Below, piece by piece: positions 20,645 to 31,926 of a DNA stretch of 64,000 bases. The DNA lies in NCBI GenBank assembly GCA_947561395.2, contig OX387187.1:24781829-24845828 (forward strand), written 5' to 3'. Every line of letters starts with the position of its first letter. The first letter of the stretch is position 1. The notes below the pieces were generated by a model, which saw only the letters and a list, made by a program, of their open reading frames with translations, had not been told where the DNA came from and ran no database searches. The stretch comes from Buxus sempervirens (Eukaryota > Streptophyta > Magnoliopsida > Buxales > Buxaceae). Position numbers and translations under genes: made by a program.

Positions 20645-21374
20645 CAGCACAGGAACTTTCAATCTTGGAAAGAAGCGGTGAGTTATCTCTTCAACCTGGC
20701 TAAGGTGGTCAAGCAACCAAAGCTGCAGAAAAGGGGAGAATTTCAAAAAGAAAAAGAAAGAAAGAAAAAACAAGAGAAAAGAAAAAAAAAGAAGGAAAAT
20801 AAAAAGAAAAACAAAGAAATAAAAAAGAAGAAGAAGAGAAGAAAACCGTAGAAGAAGATACGGTCGAGGGGAAATTAGGGCTTGAATGCGAGCAGAAGGA
20901 AAAATTCGCGGTCGCGGTCTTAAGAAGAGAGTAAAATCCGTAAACTCAGTACGGGCATCAGACGCCCGTGAAAGCAATACAGTCCCGTTCGTCCGTGAAC
21001 AACATACGGGTAGCATTGGTCCATGACACAACTACGGGCGAAGCCAAAAAATTGCATATTTTATTATTTTCTCCACACTTTTCAAAAAGATTAATGTTTG
21101 TATTAGTTGTAAGTTGCAAGGATTGCCACCTTACCCACTTTTGTTTAAAAAGTTTCTCAAATCTCACTTCATAGCCACGAGAGCTCAGTGAGAGGAGAGA
21201 GGAGGATTTGGCCCTTAAGCTGAGGGACTTCTTAGCAAATCTTCCACAATCAATTCTTTTTTCAAAAATCATCCATTTAATCCTTGCAAAGTGCAATTGA
21301 TTAGACAAAGATCTTAGAAAGTGCAATTGGTGGGTCTTTTTGCTCTCTGCTTGTAATTGGTTCCAATTACCAGT
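20645..21374 (+). other. A1 3' untranslated region before the PPT
   Basis: No gene is seen. 20740-20850 is a long A/G-rich tract that reads as spurious Lys-rich or Phe/Leu-rich peptides. 20950-21053 is a third hairpin set. The stretch up to the PPT shows nothing else I can name. Confidence 0.6.
20950..21053 (+). repeat. A1 3' UTR hairpin quartet, 28-bp period, partly decayed
   Basis: Units start at 20950, 20978, 21005 and 21033. The first is intact (arms TACGGGC and GCCCGTG, 7-base loop ATCAGAC). The others keep spacing and one arm each. Arms match the leader quartet at 5579-5683 more than the U3 quartet. The A2 equivalent is outside the window. Confidence 0.75.
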
Positions 21375-21384
21375 AAAGAGGGGG
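21375..21384 (+). other. A1 polypurine tract
   Basis: AAAGAGGGGG followed by CAGC lies immediately upstream of the 3' LTR at 21389, the expected place for plus-strand DNA priming. Confidence 0.8.
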
Positions 21385-21388
21385 CAGC

Positions 21389-23191
21389 TGTAGACACCCC
21401 AAATTGCACTACAAAATGAGAAAATAATAAAAACATGTAATTAAAGCTTAAAACAGGTCAAAAATGCATAAACATTGACTAAACAGGCTTTGCCTGTATT
21501 CCATTCACGGGCCGGTCGCGCCCGAGATCGCTCTACGGTCAGGTGCGCCCGTAGTAACTATACGGTCACCATTGGACCGTAGTGCATTTACGGTCACTAA
21601 AGACACGTGCGAGTTTTGTCCTTCTCTCGATTTCCGAGCTTTATCTTTAGTCCAATATATCTTTAAATGAGCGAATTACGTATTTTATTCGCTGAAGTCA
21701 CCTTGGTTGGCTATGGATGGGCATTATCTTGTATTTAACTCAAACTGAAACTCTATCTTGCCAAACCCTGGACCAACCATGCCCCTGTGCTTGCCTATAA
21801 ATAGAGGTGAGATTCTCAAGCTGAGGGCCACGAAATTTTGAAGTCTAAGAAGCTCCAAGAGAAGAAGAGGAATCCCTGCTGTTCTGCTTGCTCAATCCAG
21901 GTAAGTCCATTTTCCCTTTTATTTTCTGTCTTCAATTCTAGAAGTAATAGGATCATCTCTATTGCTGTAGAATAAGGCCATCTTTTGTTTAGTATTCCTA
22001 AACTTGTCTCTAAGTACCTCAAGAGTCTCTCTAGCCGTAAAACGTGAAGAGAGAGCTAGGGGAAAAGAGAACAGGTGGATCCCTAGAATAGAACCCCATA
22101 TATGTTTTTCTCCCTTTTTTAGAATAAAGCCTGTGATTGTGTTTGTGTAACCAAACCTATCTCCAAGTACCTCAAGAGTCTCTCTAGCCATAAAATGTGA
22201 AGAGAGAGCTAGGGGAAAAGAGAACAGGTGGATCCGTAGGGTAGAGCCCCATGTGCTTTAATTTGTGAGATGTGGCTGCTTTGAATATCCTGACCATGTT
22301 TTAATGCTTTTTATGATATATCTGAATGAATAACATGAATCCATGATGTTTATAGCATGAGATCCCCACTTTTTGATAAAATTTTGATTTTCCACATATT
22401 TGCACCTACAGCACTGTTTTCGTGATTTTTGTGGTTTTAGGCTATGATCTTGGATTTATCATGATCAATATGATAGATCTGGATCCAGAAGCCTGAAAGT
22501 AAATTCTAGGGTTTCATGAGATGTGGTTTTTAAATCGTTTTTCATTATTGAGAGAAGACCCTACGGTCTAAATTCTCCCCTTTTGGTGTTTTTCATCAAT
22601 GTGGGTATTTTTGTATTTTATTTTCAGATTTAATGTGAAATTTGGGCTATATCTATATCCTGGACTATTCAAGTTCAATTTTGAAATATTTTATAAAAAT
22701 CTTATTTTTCTAGATTTCTAGAATTTGACTTGAAGCCAGATTTTTGGATTTTTCACTTTAAATTGATTTTATCTCAAATTTATTTTGATCATGAAACCCT
22801 AGGAATGGTATGATCATATTTGAGAGTTCTGGATCAATAAGACTATTCATATGAAAAAACCATACAATTTTTGTCTTTTTTGTGAGTTTTCCTGATTTTT
22901 ATAGCAAGCCTTTTTTCCTTTAATTTAACATGAACAATGCCTGGCAACCACCTTGTGTGGATGAATAGGGGTGCCTAACACCTTCCCCTGTTCATAACCA
23001 TATCCCCTTACCCATCTCTGGTTGTTTTTAAAGGAGGGATATTTTTACCCTAAAATTGCCTTTTGTGCTTATTTAATATTTTGGTGTCCATTCACACCTA
23101 GATTGAATGGTGGCGACTCTTTGTTTAATTTGATCCCGTGTGATGATTGATGAAGTCAATGGAGAAATTTGATTTTTTCCGATGTCTCACA
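21389..23191 (+). repeat. A1 3' LTR (1803 bp)
   Basis: Same structure as the 5' LTR: hairpin quartet 21506-21609, TATAAATAG at 21796-21804, donor-like CAG|GTAAGT at 21900/21901, the two-copy AGCCGTAAAACGTGAAG unit (the second copy mutated to CATAAAATGTGAAG), and the terminal GTCTCACA. It is followed by the ACCCT duplication at 23192-23196. Confidence 0.95.
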
Positions 23192-23240
23192 ACCCTTCGG
23201 GGCATTTGGGTTAGGTTCCTTCAAGGTCACATATTCCCCT
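23192..23240 (-). pseudogene. B1 gag fragment between A1 and E3
   Basis: On the minus strand this 49-bp piece (including ACCCT at one end and CCCCT at the other) reads as the TLKEPNPNAP-like segment that in A1 lies just before the zinc knuckle (about 10140-10190). It shows that A1 and E3 hit B1 gag 45 bp apart. Confidence 0.85.
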
Positions 23241-25764
23241 TGTGCACACCCAAATCTGGCCTAGATCGCACACCGGGCGCACGTTTCGTGCGTGCCTCGG
23301 GACATTTGGAGTCTCCACTGCCTGAGAGGTGCAGGCAGACACGGTGATTGCCCTATCCGGGTCTAAGTCTGGTCTACGGCTTTTCAGAGTTCTAGCTAAG
23401 TCCTCGGTTACGTCCGGGGAAGTCCGAAGACACCCCGGCCCGCCCCGTCGGTTTGACGGGTCCCTCGGGTCTCCCTGGTTTTTGAGTCAGTTTCACCATT
23501 CCTAGACTAGCATGCTGCCTTGTTGGGTCTGGCGGGGCCCTCTGTAGGTGTGGGTCCCTTTTATTTTGATTTTATCTTTTTTATTTATTTAAGTAAAGTG
23601 GGTCGGACCCGGGTCCCGTTGGAAGACCCGTGGGCTGCCATGGTTGGGCCTTGGGCCCGGTTGGGTTATTGGGTAACCCATTTGGTTATTTTATTAAATC
23701 TTATTTATTTACAATTTTATTTGGGCTTAGTGGGCTTGGAATGGGCCCATAAGCCTGAGTCAAGTGGCCTTGGGCCCGTTTAATTGAAAACGGGTCTGGT
23801 TCGGGCCAGTCTAGTGTGGGTCCCACAAGTGGGCTCAGGATGATCTTGGTGGGCCCATTTAGGCCTACAGTCCAAAAGTGGACTCAAAACAGCCCAAGAT
23901 ATCTTAAGGGTCGATTTAGCTTGGGATCAACTTGGTTGGCTCCTTAGGGACTCTAGCGACCTCCACTGGGCTTTCATCCACTTCCGCAGCAATGCATTTG
24001 CTTCACTTGGTCTTAAAATTCTTCTTTTTCTCTCTTTTGCACTCTTTAAAGAAGTGAGCTCATCTTTTAATCACCTGTGGCCAACACCAAGAAGGGAAAG
24101 AAAGAGGAGGGCATGGGGTACAACAGATTCTTAAGAAGGACATATCCTTCTATAAATAAACAAAATGAATTCATTAAAATGGCTTGAAGTTAACTTAAAT
24201 GTCCTTTTTGGCTTGTAGATGTTCTCCTCCCTTCTTAGGTAGTTAATTACCTTTAAGTATATTTCTCGGGATGTACAACAGGCAAGGAAGAGGTTAGAAC
24301 AAGTATGGGAAGAGCTGAATGTAGAAAACAAACTTAGATGGATACCAAAATCAGCCAATATTTACTCATATTGAATGAAAAATTGTAAATAATACTTACC
24401 TAGCTTTAGATGTGTTGAAGTTCTCCGAGAATTTCAGCAGCGCTTCCGCTCCTCCTTTCATTTTCCGAATTGGGTTTGAAAAAGGGGTTCTTTTATTCTT
24501 AGATTGGAAGGAGATTGAAGGTGAGGAGAAGGGGCATGGTCTTGTGATTTTTCAGAGAGATTTTGGCAGCGCTTCCGCGCTCCCGTTCATTCTCCGAAAT
24601 GGGGTTGAAAGGGGTTCTCCTAGAATTTTGGCAGCGCTTCCGCGTCTCTGCCGATTTTCTAAATTGGTTTTGGCAGGAATTCGATGGGTTATCTAAGCTT
24701 ACAAGGTGGAAAAGCAGAGTTTGGGCATGGTTTGGAGGTAGCCTAAGGGTATTTTGGGGTTTGGGTATTGAGGGAGATGCAAATTGGGCAGAGCTTGGAT
24801 GTGGGAAAAGACCAAGAAGAAGAGGAGAGGAGCTGTAGGAGAGAGCAAGAGGGGGAGAAGGAAAGGAGATTTCTTCATGCTTTGGAATGGGGGGTGGCCC
24901 CACCTTTTATAGTTGAAAAAATGACCCTTTTTGGAATTTTAATCACCTTTTGTGACTGAATTTTTATTTCATATTTCATGTAACTAAAACATAAATATTT
25001 TCATTCTTATCCATCCAACTCATCTTTATCATAAGTATGTGGTTAATAATTTTTGTTCAATTTTTATTTATTTTAATTGAAAGATTCTTTTAGGTTTTAA
25101 TATTATTTTATTCTTAAGACTAGTTTGTTAGAAGACACATGTCTTTTGTATTTTTCTTTTTATTTTTGATTTAATTTAATTGTTAGATATTTACAAAATA
25201 TTATTATTTTATTCTTAGATTTTTTTTTTTTGCCCTTTCTTCAATCTTGCCACATGTGCAGATTTTCCAAAATTTTTGACTGCTCATAACTTTTTCATCT
25301 GGTGTCCGATTTGAGCAAACTTAGTGTCGTTGGAATCAGCTCGGAACCAGCTATCTATTGAGATCAAGTTTGGCAGTAAATTCAGGCTTTTTAGCAGAAG
25401 TGCAAATTCGTGTCCCGAAGCCAGTTTTGCTCATATCTCCTTATCCGGGACTCCGATTCCAGCAAACTCAGTTGCGTTAGAGTCGTGTCGATGTGCTCTT
25501 TCTGCTGATGTCCAATTGAGCAGCTAATTTGGAGTTTTGCAGAAAGCCGATTTCTGCTATTTCCATATTTGACCAGCCCATAACTTCTTTATCCGGACTC
25601 CGATTTGAGCAAACTCAGTGGCGTTAGAACCGTATCGGAATCCTCTTTCCAATGGTATGAAGTTTGGTAGTCAATTTGCAACTGATCAAAAAGTCAATTT
25701 TGACCCTTTCAGGTTTGACTGTTAATTTTCTTCATTTCAGGGGTGCAAAAATCAGGTGTCTACA
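23241..25764 (-). mobile_element. Solo LTR E3 (2524 bp) inside B1 gag
   Basis: TG at 23241 and CA at 25764, with duplication CCCCT at 23236-23240 and 25765-25769. On the minus strand it begins TGTAGACACCTGATTTTTGC and has TATAAAAG at 24911-24904. The GCCACTGCCTGAGAGGTGC block near the left end and three roughly 147-bp CCGATT...GCAAACTCAGT repeats (about 25270-25680) match E1. At 24420-24660 a unit with GGCAGCGCTTCCGC and TTCTCCGAAATGGGG occurs about three times. There is no gag or pol. Confidence 0.88.
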
Positions 25765-26994
25765 CCCCTTTCAGCAAGGTTGGCAATAATTGGGAAAGAG
25801 ATACTGGAAGGGGAGTAAAGACTCGGTTCTTTCTTGCTGCGAACCAGGCCTCCCTCTCTTCATTGGAAAAAGTCCTCCTTGGGTTAGCTGGCACGGAGGG
25901 AGAGAAATTGACATTGTCTGGGGTCTGATAAGAGTGCTGGGCCTACTGGGGTGCAGAGATATTTACATGAAGCGGCTTCTTGGCTGGAGGAGCCTGGACC
26001 AGATTCACTTCCCCTACTTTTCGGGTCCCCGTCTTCTTGAACCCAGTTCCCTTCTTTTGTGCCAGGGAAGCAGCGGAATCAGACTGCCCAGTCAAAGTAG
26101 AATAATCAATAAGCCTTCCTGACTTGACCCCTTCCTCGACCGGTCCGCTACCTGTACTAGGGCTGCAAAGTCGATGGTGATCTGACCCACCAAATGGTTG
26201 TAGAAGGGCTGCCCCAGTGTGCCCATAAACGTGGAAATCATTTCTGGCTCTTGCATAGGTGGCCTCTCTCCACCTTTTGGCATACTGCCGTACTGGCTTA
26301 TCCTTCCCTTTACTCATCCTCATCATGTCGTACCGGTCTGGCACAATATCCGAGTTGAATTTATATTGGTCTAGGAAAGCATTAGCTAAATCCTTCCATG
26401 GTCCACTGTAGCGAACCACCTAAGAGCTAACCCGGTCAAACTGCTCTAGAAGAGTTGGATTAATATGCCGTCATCCCGGCCAAATTGGCATAGGGCCCCG
26501 CAGTATAATTTTAAATGGCTCATGGGGCAGCCTGTGCCGTCGAACTTGTCGAAGTTCGGGCACTTGAACTTGGCCGGTAGACATACGTCAGGGTACATGC
26601 ACAGATCCTCGAAGGTGGTGCCTCCATGGCTGTTTCCTCCCTTCATTTCCTTCAGCTCTTCCTGGATCCTTTCTATTCTGAGCAGCATTTTCTTTTCCAT
26701 TTCTTCTCTGGCCTTTACTTTCTCCAGCTCTTTCTCTGATTCTGCTATATTTTCCCTGATTAGAATGGGTTCAGGGACTGGTTCAGAAATAGGCTCAGGC
26801 ATGGGTTGAGCCGGAGGCGGCATGTAGGCCTGCGGTGGTGGTGCCTGATGAGAAGTTGACGCTTGATTTTGGGCCTGGGCCTGAGCCACTAGTAAGTCTC
26901 CCAGCATCTTGGCCAGACCAGCCACTTGCTCCTGCAGCTGAGCAAAGTCTTGAGCGGGGACAGTAGCTTGGGCTTGGTTCTCTTCAGTGTTCAT
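25765..26994 (-). pseudogene. gag: B1 gag, N-terminal and capsid part
   Basis: The ATG at 26994 (minus) starts MNTEENQAQ, downstream of the predicted acceptor at 27046. It contains a Gln/Ala/Pro-rich segment, the acidic-basic coil, and then the gag domain (EDLCMYPDVCLPAKFKCPNFD, MSHLKLYCGALCQFGRDDG, DQYKFNSDIVPDRYDMMRM). A stop near 26446 and a deletion in the DHGKIRRWKD region around 26420 break the frame, and further shifts occur near 26280. Its right-to-left continuation is at 23240 after E3. Confidence 0.88.
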
Positions 26995-27036
26995 GGCTCT
27001 GGCTTTAGATCTGGTTACGGGAGCAATGGTCGCAAA

Positions 27037-27062
27037 TAATTGTACCTGGATCAGGAAAAGCA
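27037..27062 (-). promoter_or_regulatory. Predicted leader-intron 3' splice site before B1 gag
   Basis: On the minus strand CTTTTCCTGATCCAG|GTACAA, with the cut after 27046. It is placed as in A1 and A2, 52 bases before the gag ATG, with no intervening ATG. Confidence 0.5.
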
Positions 27063-27209
27063 AAGAAACATGTCAGCTCCCATTTAATCTGAGTCATACA
27101 CTTATAAATGTAGATAAATGGGTTAGGTGAACACAAGTCCGGATTTATTTGTTTTTTTTTTGTTTTTGTTTATTTATTTTTTTTATTTTTTTTATTTTTT
27201 GGTGTGTTG

Positions 27210-28045
27210 GAATATTTTAGGACTTGCAAGGGTCCCGCAGATTTTTTATTTGATTGGTACAAAAAGGACCAACCAAGGGTTTTTATCGAACATTTTTGGG
27301 CTTCCAAAGGTCCCATTTTTTTTTGATTTGATTGATAAAAATAACCAACCAAGGTTTTCATGGAATATTTTAGGGCTTCCAGAGGTCCCACTTTTTTTTT
27401 ATTTGATTGATAAAAATAACCAACCAAGGTTTTCATGGAATATTATAGGGCTTCCAAGTGTCCCACACATGTTTTGATTTGATTGATAAAAATAACCAAC
27501 CAAAGGTTTCTTGGAATATTCTAGGGCTTCCAAGTGTCCCACAAAGGTTTTGATTTGATTGATAAAAATAACCAACCAAAGGTTTCTTGGAATATTCTAG
27601 GGCTTCCAAGTGTCCCACAAATGTTTTGATTTGATTGATAAAAATAACCAACCAAGGTTTTCATGGAATATTCTAGGGCTTCCAGAGGTCCCACAATTTT
27701 TTTTGATTTGACTGATAAAAATAACCAACCAATGTTTTCATGGAATATTTTAGGGCTTCCAGAGGTCCCACTTTTTTTGATTTGATTGATAAAAATAACC
27801 AACCAAAGGTTTCTTGGAATATTCTAGGGCTTCCAAGTGTCCCACAAATGTTTTGATTTGATTGATAAAAATAACCAACCAAAGGTTTCTTGGAATATTC
27901 TAGGGCTTCCAAGTGTCCCACAAATGTTTTGATTTGATTGATAAAAATAACCAACCAAAGGTTTCTTGGAATATTCTAGGGCTTCCACGTGTCCCACAAA
28001 TGTTTTGATTTGATTGGAAAAAATAACCAACCAAAGGTTTCTTCT
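27210..28045 (-). repeat. B1 leader tandem array, about 76-bp units
   Basis: About eleven units share GATTTGATTGATAAAAATAA, CCAACCAA, GGAATATTCTAGGGCTTCC and GTCCCAC. Minus-strand units contain CTTGGAA, an 11-base loop and TTCCAAG (for example 27534-27510), a hairpin homologous to the single A hairpin at 8645-8669. Other units have CATGGAA...TTCCAG with a shorter stem. The array is 3' to the leader core and 5' to gag, the same place as the A array, but a different unit was amplified. Confidence 0.88.
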
Positions 28046-28343
28046 TTTTTTTTTTTTTTTTTTCAAATTTGCTGAATTTTCTCAGTTTTCAAGTTCAAAA
28101 GTTTGACTGACACATGTTTGAATTGAGTTGATATCAAAAAATATGACACCTTAGCTTGCTCTTTGAGTTTCAACATTGTGTTTAATCTTACAAGAATATA
28201 TTTTTTATTATTTATTTTTTATATATATATTTTTTTGAAAAATTTTTATATTTTCTTTGGGGTGCCTAAGGATTATCCACAGTATTTAGGCATCTTAAGT
28301 TTGAAAATTCGGGCTGAAAAAGCCAATTTATGCATTTTCTGCA

Positions 28344-28486
28344 TGTATCCGGTATTAAATACCGGATAAGGATATGTCTTATTGTATCCGGTAACAATGA
28401 CCGGATACCGCATAATCCTTTGTATCCGGTAATATGTACCGGATATAAAGATAATTGTTTTTAACCGGCCTGAGTTACCGGTTAAT
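28344..28486 (-). repeat. B1 leader hairpin quartet, 39-bp period
   Basis: 27-base units start at 28344, 28383, 28421 and 28460 (spacings 39, 38, 39). Arms are TATCCGGT/ACCGGATA in the first three and TTAACCGG/CCGGTTAA in the fourth, a double change that keeps pairing. All loops are 7 bases (ATTAAAT, AACAATG, AATATGT, CTGAGTT). Confidence 0.88.
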
Positions 28487-28679
28487 GCCGAAATGGCCAT
28501 TTTTGACTCATTTTTTCACCAGATTAGGTTTTTTTTTCAATCCCACTTGATGTTCACCTTAATTTGACCTTCAAAACTTGCCCCAAATTGGGCTTGGACA
28601 TCATACTTGCAAAATCCCCAAATTCATGAAAAGAAAATGGCTTTACCTTGCCACCTTGTATTACCTCCAATATGGCATT

Positions 28680-29090
28680 CATAGTGTACCTTGGCCTGTA
28701 GAACATGCAAACGGCCTTCCCACATTTACACCCAATTCCCCAAACGCAATTGTGTACTTTTAGCTAAAAACGTGTTCCTCCACCTTCAAGCATATGGTTT
28801 TTGGGTTTTGGCTTAATTGGCAACTTAGAATTCAAGTCTAGTGATGCCCGGAATTGAATCACAGATCCCATTGTCATCACATCATTGACTCAAATTCTAA
28901 GGTAAATGTTTTCACTTTCGCTTTCCGAAGTCACGATCTCGGTGCGCCAAGCTACACACATTCATGGTTCAACTTCCTATAGGTAAAAGGGTAGGTTGTG
29001 CAAAGTGTTTATTGTGCTCAAGTGCAATTTAAAATTGTGGTAACATTCACAACGTCCCAGCCCCTTGCCACTCTTTTTCGTAACCATGCA
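28680..29090 (-). other. Conserved leader core, B1 copy
   Basis: Minus-strand counterpart of A1 4755-5170, with AGAGTGGCAAGGGGCTGGG, CCTATAGGAAGTTGAACC and CGGAAAGCGAAAGTGAAAAC in the same order and spacing. It lacks any conserved open frame. Confidence 0.7.
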
Positions 29091-29839
29091 TTCAATTTCA
29101 AGCCAAGGCACATATGACAATATAATGAAGCCAAATACAAGCAAGCAAGAGCCAAAGCAACCAAATATGCACAAAAATATTACATGCCCAAAAAGTGGTA
29201 TAAAAACATGTTATTTGGTGCAAACAACAATTAAACCATGAAAGCATGCTTGAAACCCAAAAGCATCCCCTAAAATTCCAAATTTTCATGCTCTTTTTTT
29301 CATGCTCAAAGTGTATCATTTCTACCCAAATTGAGGCCTATAAATTTAGCACTACTTGACATGATACCAAAAGTGTTTCAATGAGGTAAAACATGATTGA
29401 AAATGCCCAAAATATGCACTAAATTTCCAGATTTTTTTTTGTTGCTTTCATGCTCATATCAAGTCCTCCTATACCCCCAAATCAAAGGCATGGCATCATA
29501 GAAACATTAAGTACAAAAAAACTTTATTCATCATGGCAAACATGCTTGAATGCCCAAAATACACACAAAATTTCCAGATTTCAAATATTGTATTTTTTTT
29601 AGCTCATGGCCTTCAAACTCTAAAATAACACATGCTATCACATAATATAGCCAAGTCATATCACAATATGAGTTTTCTTTTCAACAAAAATCAAGCAACA
29701 TGCTTATGCCTTTATCCATGTGAATTCTCTAGTCATACAAATCAAATTTGAGATTCAAATATACACAAGCAAAGTAATCAAAATAGCAAGCATTCAAAAG
29801 AAAAAGCATGAATATACACAAAATGGCTTAAATCCACAA

Positions 29840-29858
29840 GTCCCCAGCAAAGTCGCCA
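29840..29858 (-). other. B1 primer-binding site
   Basis: The minus strand reads TGGCGACTTTGCTGGGGAC, two bases from the LTR end, identical to the A1 PBS. Confidence 0.85.
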
Positions 29859-31635
29859 GTTGTAAGACACGGGAAAAAAAATCACCCACCGTCAACACAC
29901 GGGGCTCAACTTGAAGTTTGGGAGAGTCGCCACCATTTAGATTTTGGGTGTGAATGGACTCCAAAATATTCAAAAATCATCAAAAAGTGTAAAAAGGCAA
30001 ATTCTAGGGTAAAAATAACCCTACTTGAAAATCAAATCCAAAGATGGGTAAGGGGATTAGATTATGAATAAGGGAAGGTGTTAGGCACCCCCATTCACCC
30101 ATACAAGGTGGTTGCCAAGTGTTTGTTCATGCTAAAAGAAAATAGGAAGGTTGCTAAAAAATCATGAAAAGCCTTGAAAAAGGAACAAGTGTATGATATA
30201 TTCATATGAAGATCCAAATGGATTTTAGATCTTCTCCTATGTCAATATCATTTCTGAAATGTCATAAAAGGATAAAAATCCAAGCAAAAGAATGGACAAA
30301 GCCAAGTTGAGGCAAATCCGGGAAATTTGATAAAAGTAATGCCATTTGTCTTGAAATCAATCAAATCCCATTTTAAATTAAATCAAACCAAATCCATTTG
30401 AAAGATCTTGGTAAATAAGAGACTCATGCAAAATTTCAAGTCAATCCGGTTGAAATTCTAGGAGTTAGGCTCCTTTAAAGTTGCTACTGGGGATGATTAA
30501 AAGTAACAATTATGCAACTTTGGAAAATCACCTAGAAAAATCCCCTTCATAAAAACCCACGAAATTTGGTGTGATTAAAGTCTGTATGGCCATATTTTAA
30601 AAGAAACTAACCTCATACAAAAACTCATTCGGATGTGCCTTGGGTGGTCTCCCGAACAGGCCCCGAAGATCACAGATTTACCCAGAAAAGTACTAATGAG
30701 CAGCTCTGAGTAAATCTGTTACCAATAATTCAAATGGAGTCAAAAAATTATGAAACCAACTGGATTTAAAACTAGACTCATAAAGGAGTCCCAGAAACAA
30801 AAATCACTCGAATCGGACTTAAAACGAACACATGGCACTCCGTCGAAGTGACAAGTTCTGTATTTGAACCTGAACTGTCCAATCAACTTCGATAGAGAGG
30901 TATCAAAAATATGCTTGATAGAAATTAATGAACTTTTGTCAACATAAACTAGACAGCCTCACCTTTCCCATGGTTCTAGAATCGCTCCAAAATTCATCCG
31001 GACGATGAAGTTATGAGCGTCCGAAGTAAGGGTACAGGTGCTGTCAAGCTAAGCCTTTTTTTGGAGAAAAACAATGCAAAAATATGACAAAGTGTGTGCA
31101 ATTCGTGCAAGATGAATACAAAACCTTTAAAAATCATCCAAAGACATTCCAGAATTGATTGAGGCCATTTATTTGAGATTTATCACAGTGAATGTAATAA
31201 ATCCCCAAATGTGAGCCTATTCCGCCAAAATAGTGATATGTATGTGCAAGTGTGAAAAACCAAACAAGATCAATAGCATGCATACATATTCATCAAAATA
31301 AGGTTCTAAAACAGCCTAGGGTTCCGTTCCATTATCGTTTCCCTCTGTTCTCTCTCCCCGTTAAACACGGTTCTTCAAGATAATCAAGGGTACTTTGAAT
31401 ATGAAACGGTTTACAATCAATCAAAAGGCTTTATGCTACATAGGTTCTAGTACTACGGTCAATCCCCAGTCTCGTTTCTCCTAGATCCCGCCTTCACGTT
31501 TTACGGCTAGGGGGAGTCTCGAGATACTTTGAGTCGGGGAAGGGTTTTCACACACAAAGAAGGCCTTATTCTACAGAAAGGTTGAAGAAGAGATCTAGAT
31601 CTAGGAATGTAAAGACAGAAAATAAAAGAAAAGTT

Positions 31636-31650
31636 TGAGGCTTACCTGGG
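31636..31650 (-). promoter_or_regulatory. Predicted leader-intron 5' splice site in B1 LTR
   Basis: The minus strand CCCAG|GTAAGC lies 105 bases after the TATA box start. It pairs with the acceptor at 27046 to give a predicted intron of 4.6 kb. Confidence 0.5.
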
Positions 31651-31750
31651 TTCTAGAAGCGATCCCGCAGCGGTTTTCTTCTTCTCTTGGAGTTCTTCTT
31701 GGCGAGAATTCAAAACAAGAGTTGATGGCCATTTGCTTAAAGAGGAGCCT

Positions 31751-31760
31751 CCTATTTATA
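31751..31760 (-). promoter_or_regulatory. B1 LTR TATA box
   Basis: TATAAATAGG on the minus strand, preceded by TTTGCC. It is shared with B2 at 36703-36694 and corresponds to the A and C TATA boxes in distance to the donor. Confidence 0.75.
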
Positions 31761-31926
31761 GGCAAAGGTTAGGGTTAGGGTTGGTGAGAATGGTAGACAC
31801 AACATAATGTCTATAGCCCACCAACCTTAACCCTAAGGCTATTTCCGAGATTTCCCTTTATTTAATGAAGGACATGATGGTAAAAGATGAAATCTCTCAG
31901 AAAACCCTAATTTTGAGCAAAACTAA

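Larger units (their letters stand above)
2536..23191 (+). mobile_element. Element A1: full-length Tat/Ogre-like Ty3/gypsy retrotransposon, 20.7 kb including two nested solo LTRs
   Basis: The order is 5' LTR 2536-4337, PBS 4340-4358, long leader, gag from 8869, protease, G-patch, RT-RNase H, second RNase H, integrase ending at 18900, an antisense ORF, PPT 21375-21384 and 3' LTR 21389-23191, flanked by ACCCT duplications. The dual RNase H and the antisense ORF between pol and 3' LTR are typical of the Tat group. Without E1 (2144 bp) and E2 (2811 bp) the element is about 15.7 kb. The LTRs differ slightly (six substitutions in the first 120 bases, fewer further in), so the insertion is not very recent. 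Several stops and frameshifts make it non-autonomous. Confidence 0.95.
28046..29839 (-). other. B1 non-coding leader
   Basis: Reading leftwards from the PBS: degenerate repeats built on CATGCTTGAA...AATTTCCAGATTT (29220-29600), the conserved core (about 29090-28680), then a hairpin quartet (28486-28344) and AT-rich sequence up to the array. No gene is supported. It is the same layout as B2 (32861-34773). Confidence 0.75.

Noticed and set aside
20540..20851. Plus-strand frame rich in Lys/Glu
   Set aside because: It is the A/G-rich tract opposite the antisense ORF region. No start conservation and low complexity.
27127..28066. Overlapping frames of 70-116 codons on both strands in the B1 array
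   Set aside because: They are read-through of a 76-bp tandem repeat and recur as shadows. No protein evidence.
29720..30100. Possible gene start near the B1 PBS
   Set aside because: The short frame overlaps the PBS and LTR end and is not conserved in B2.
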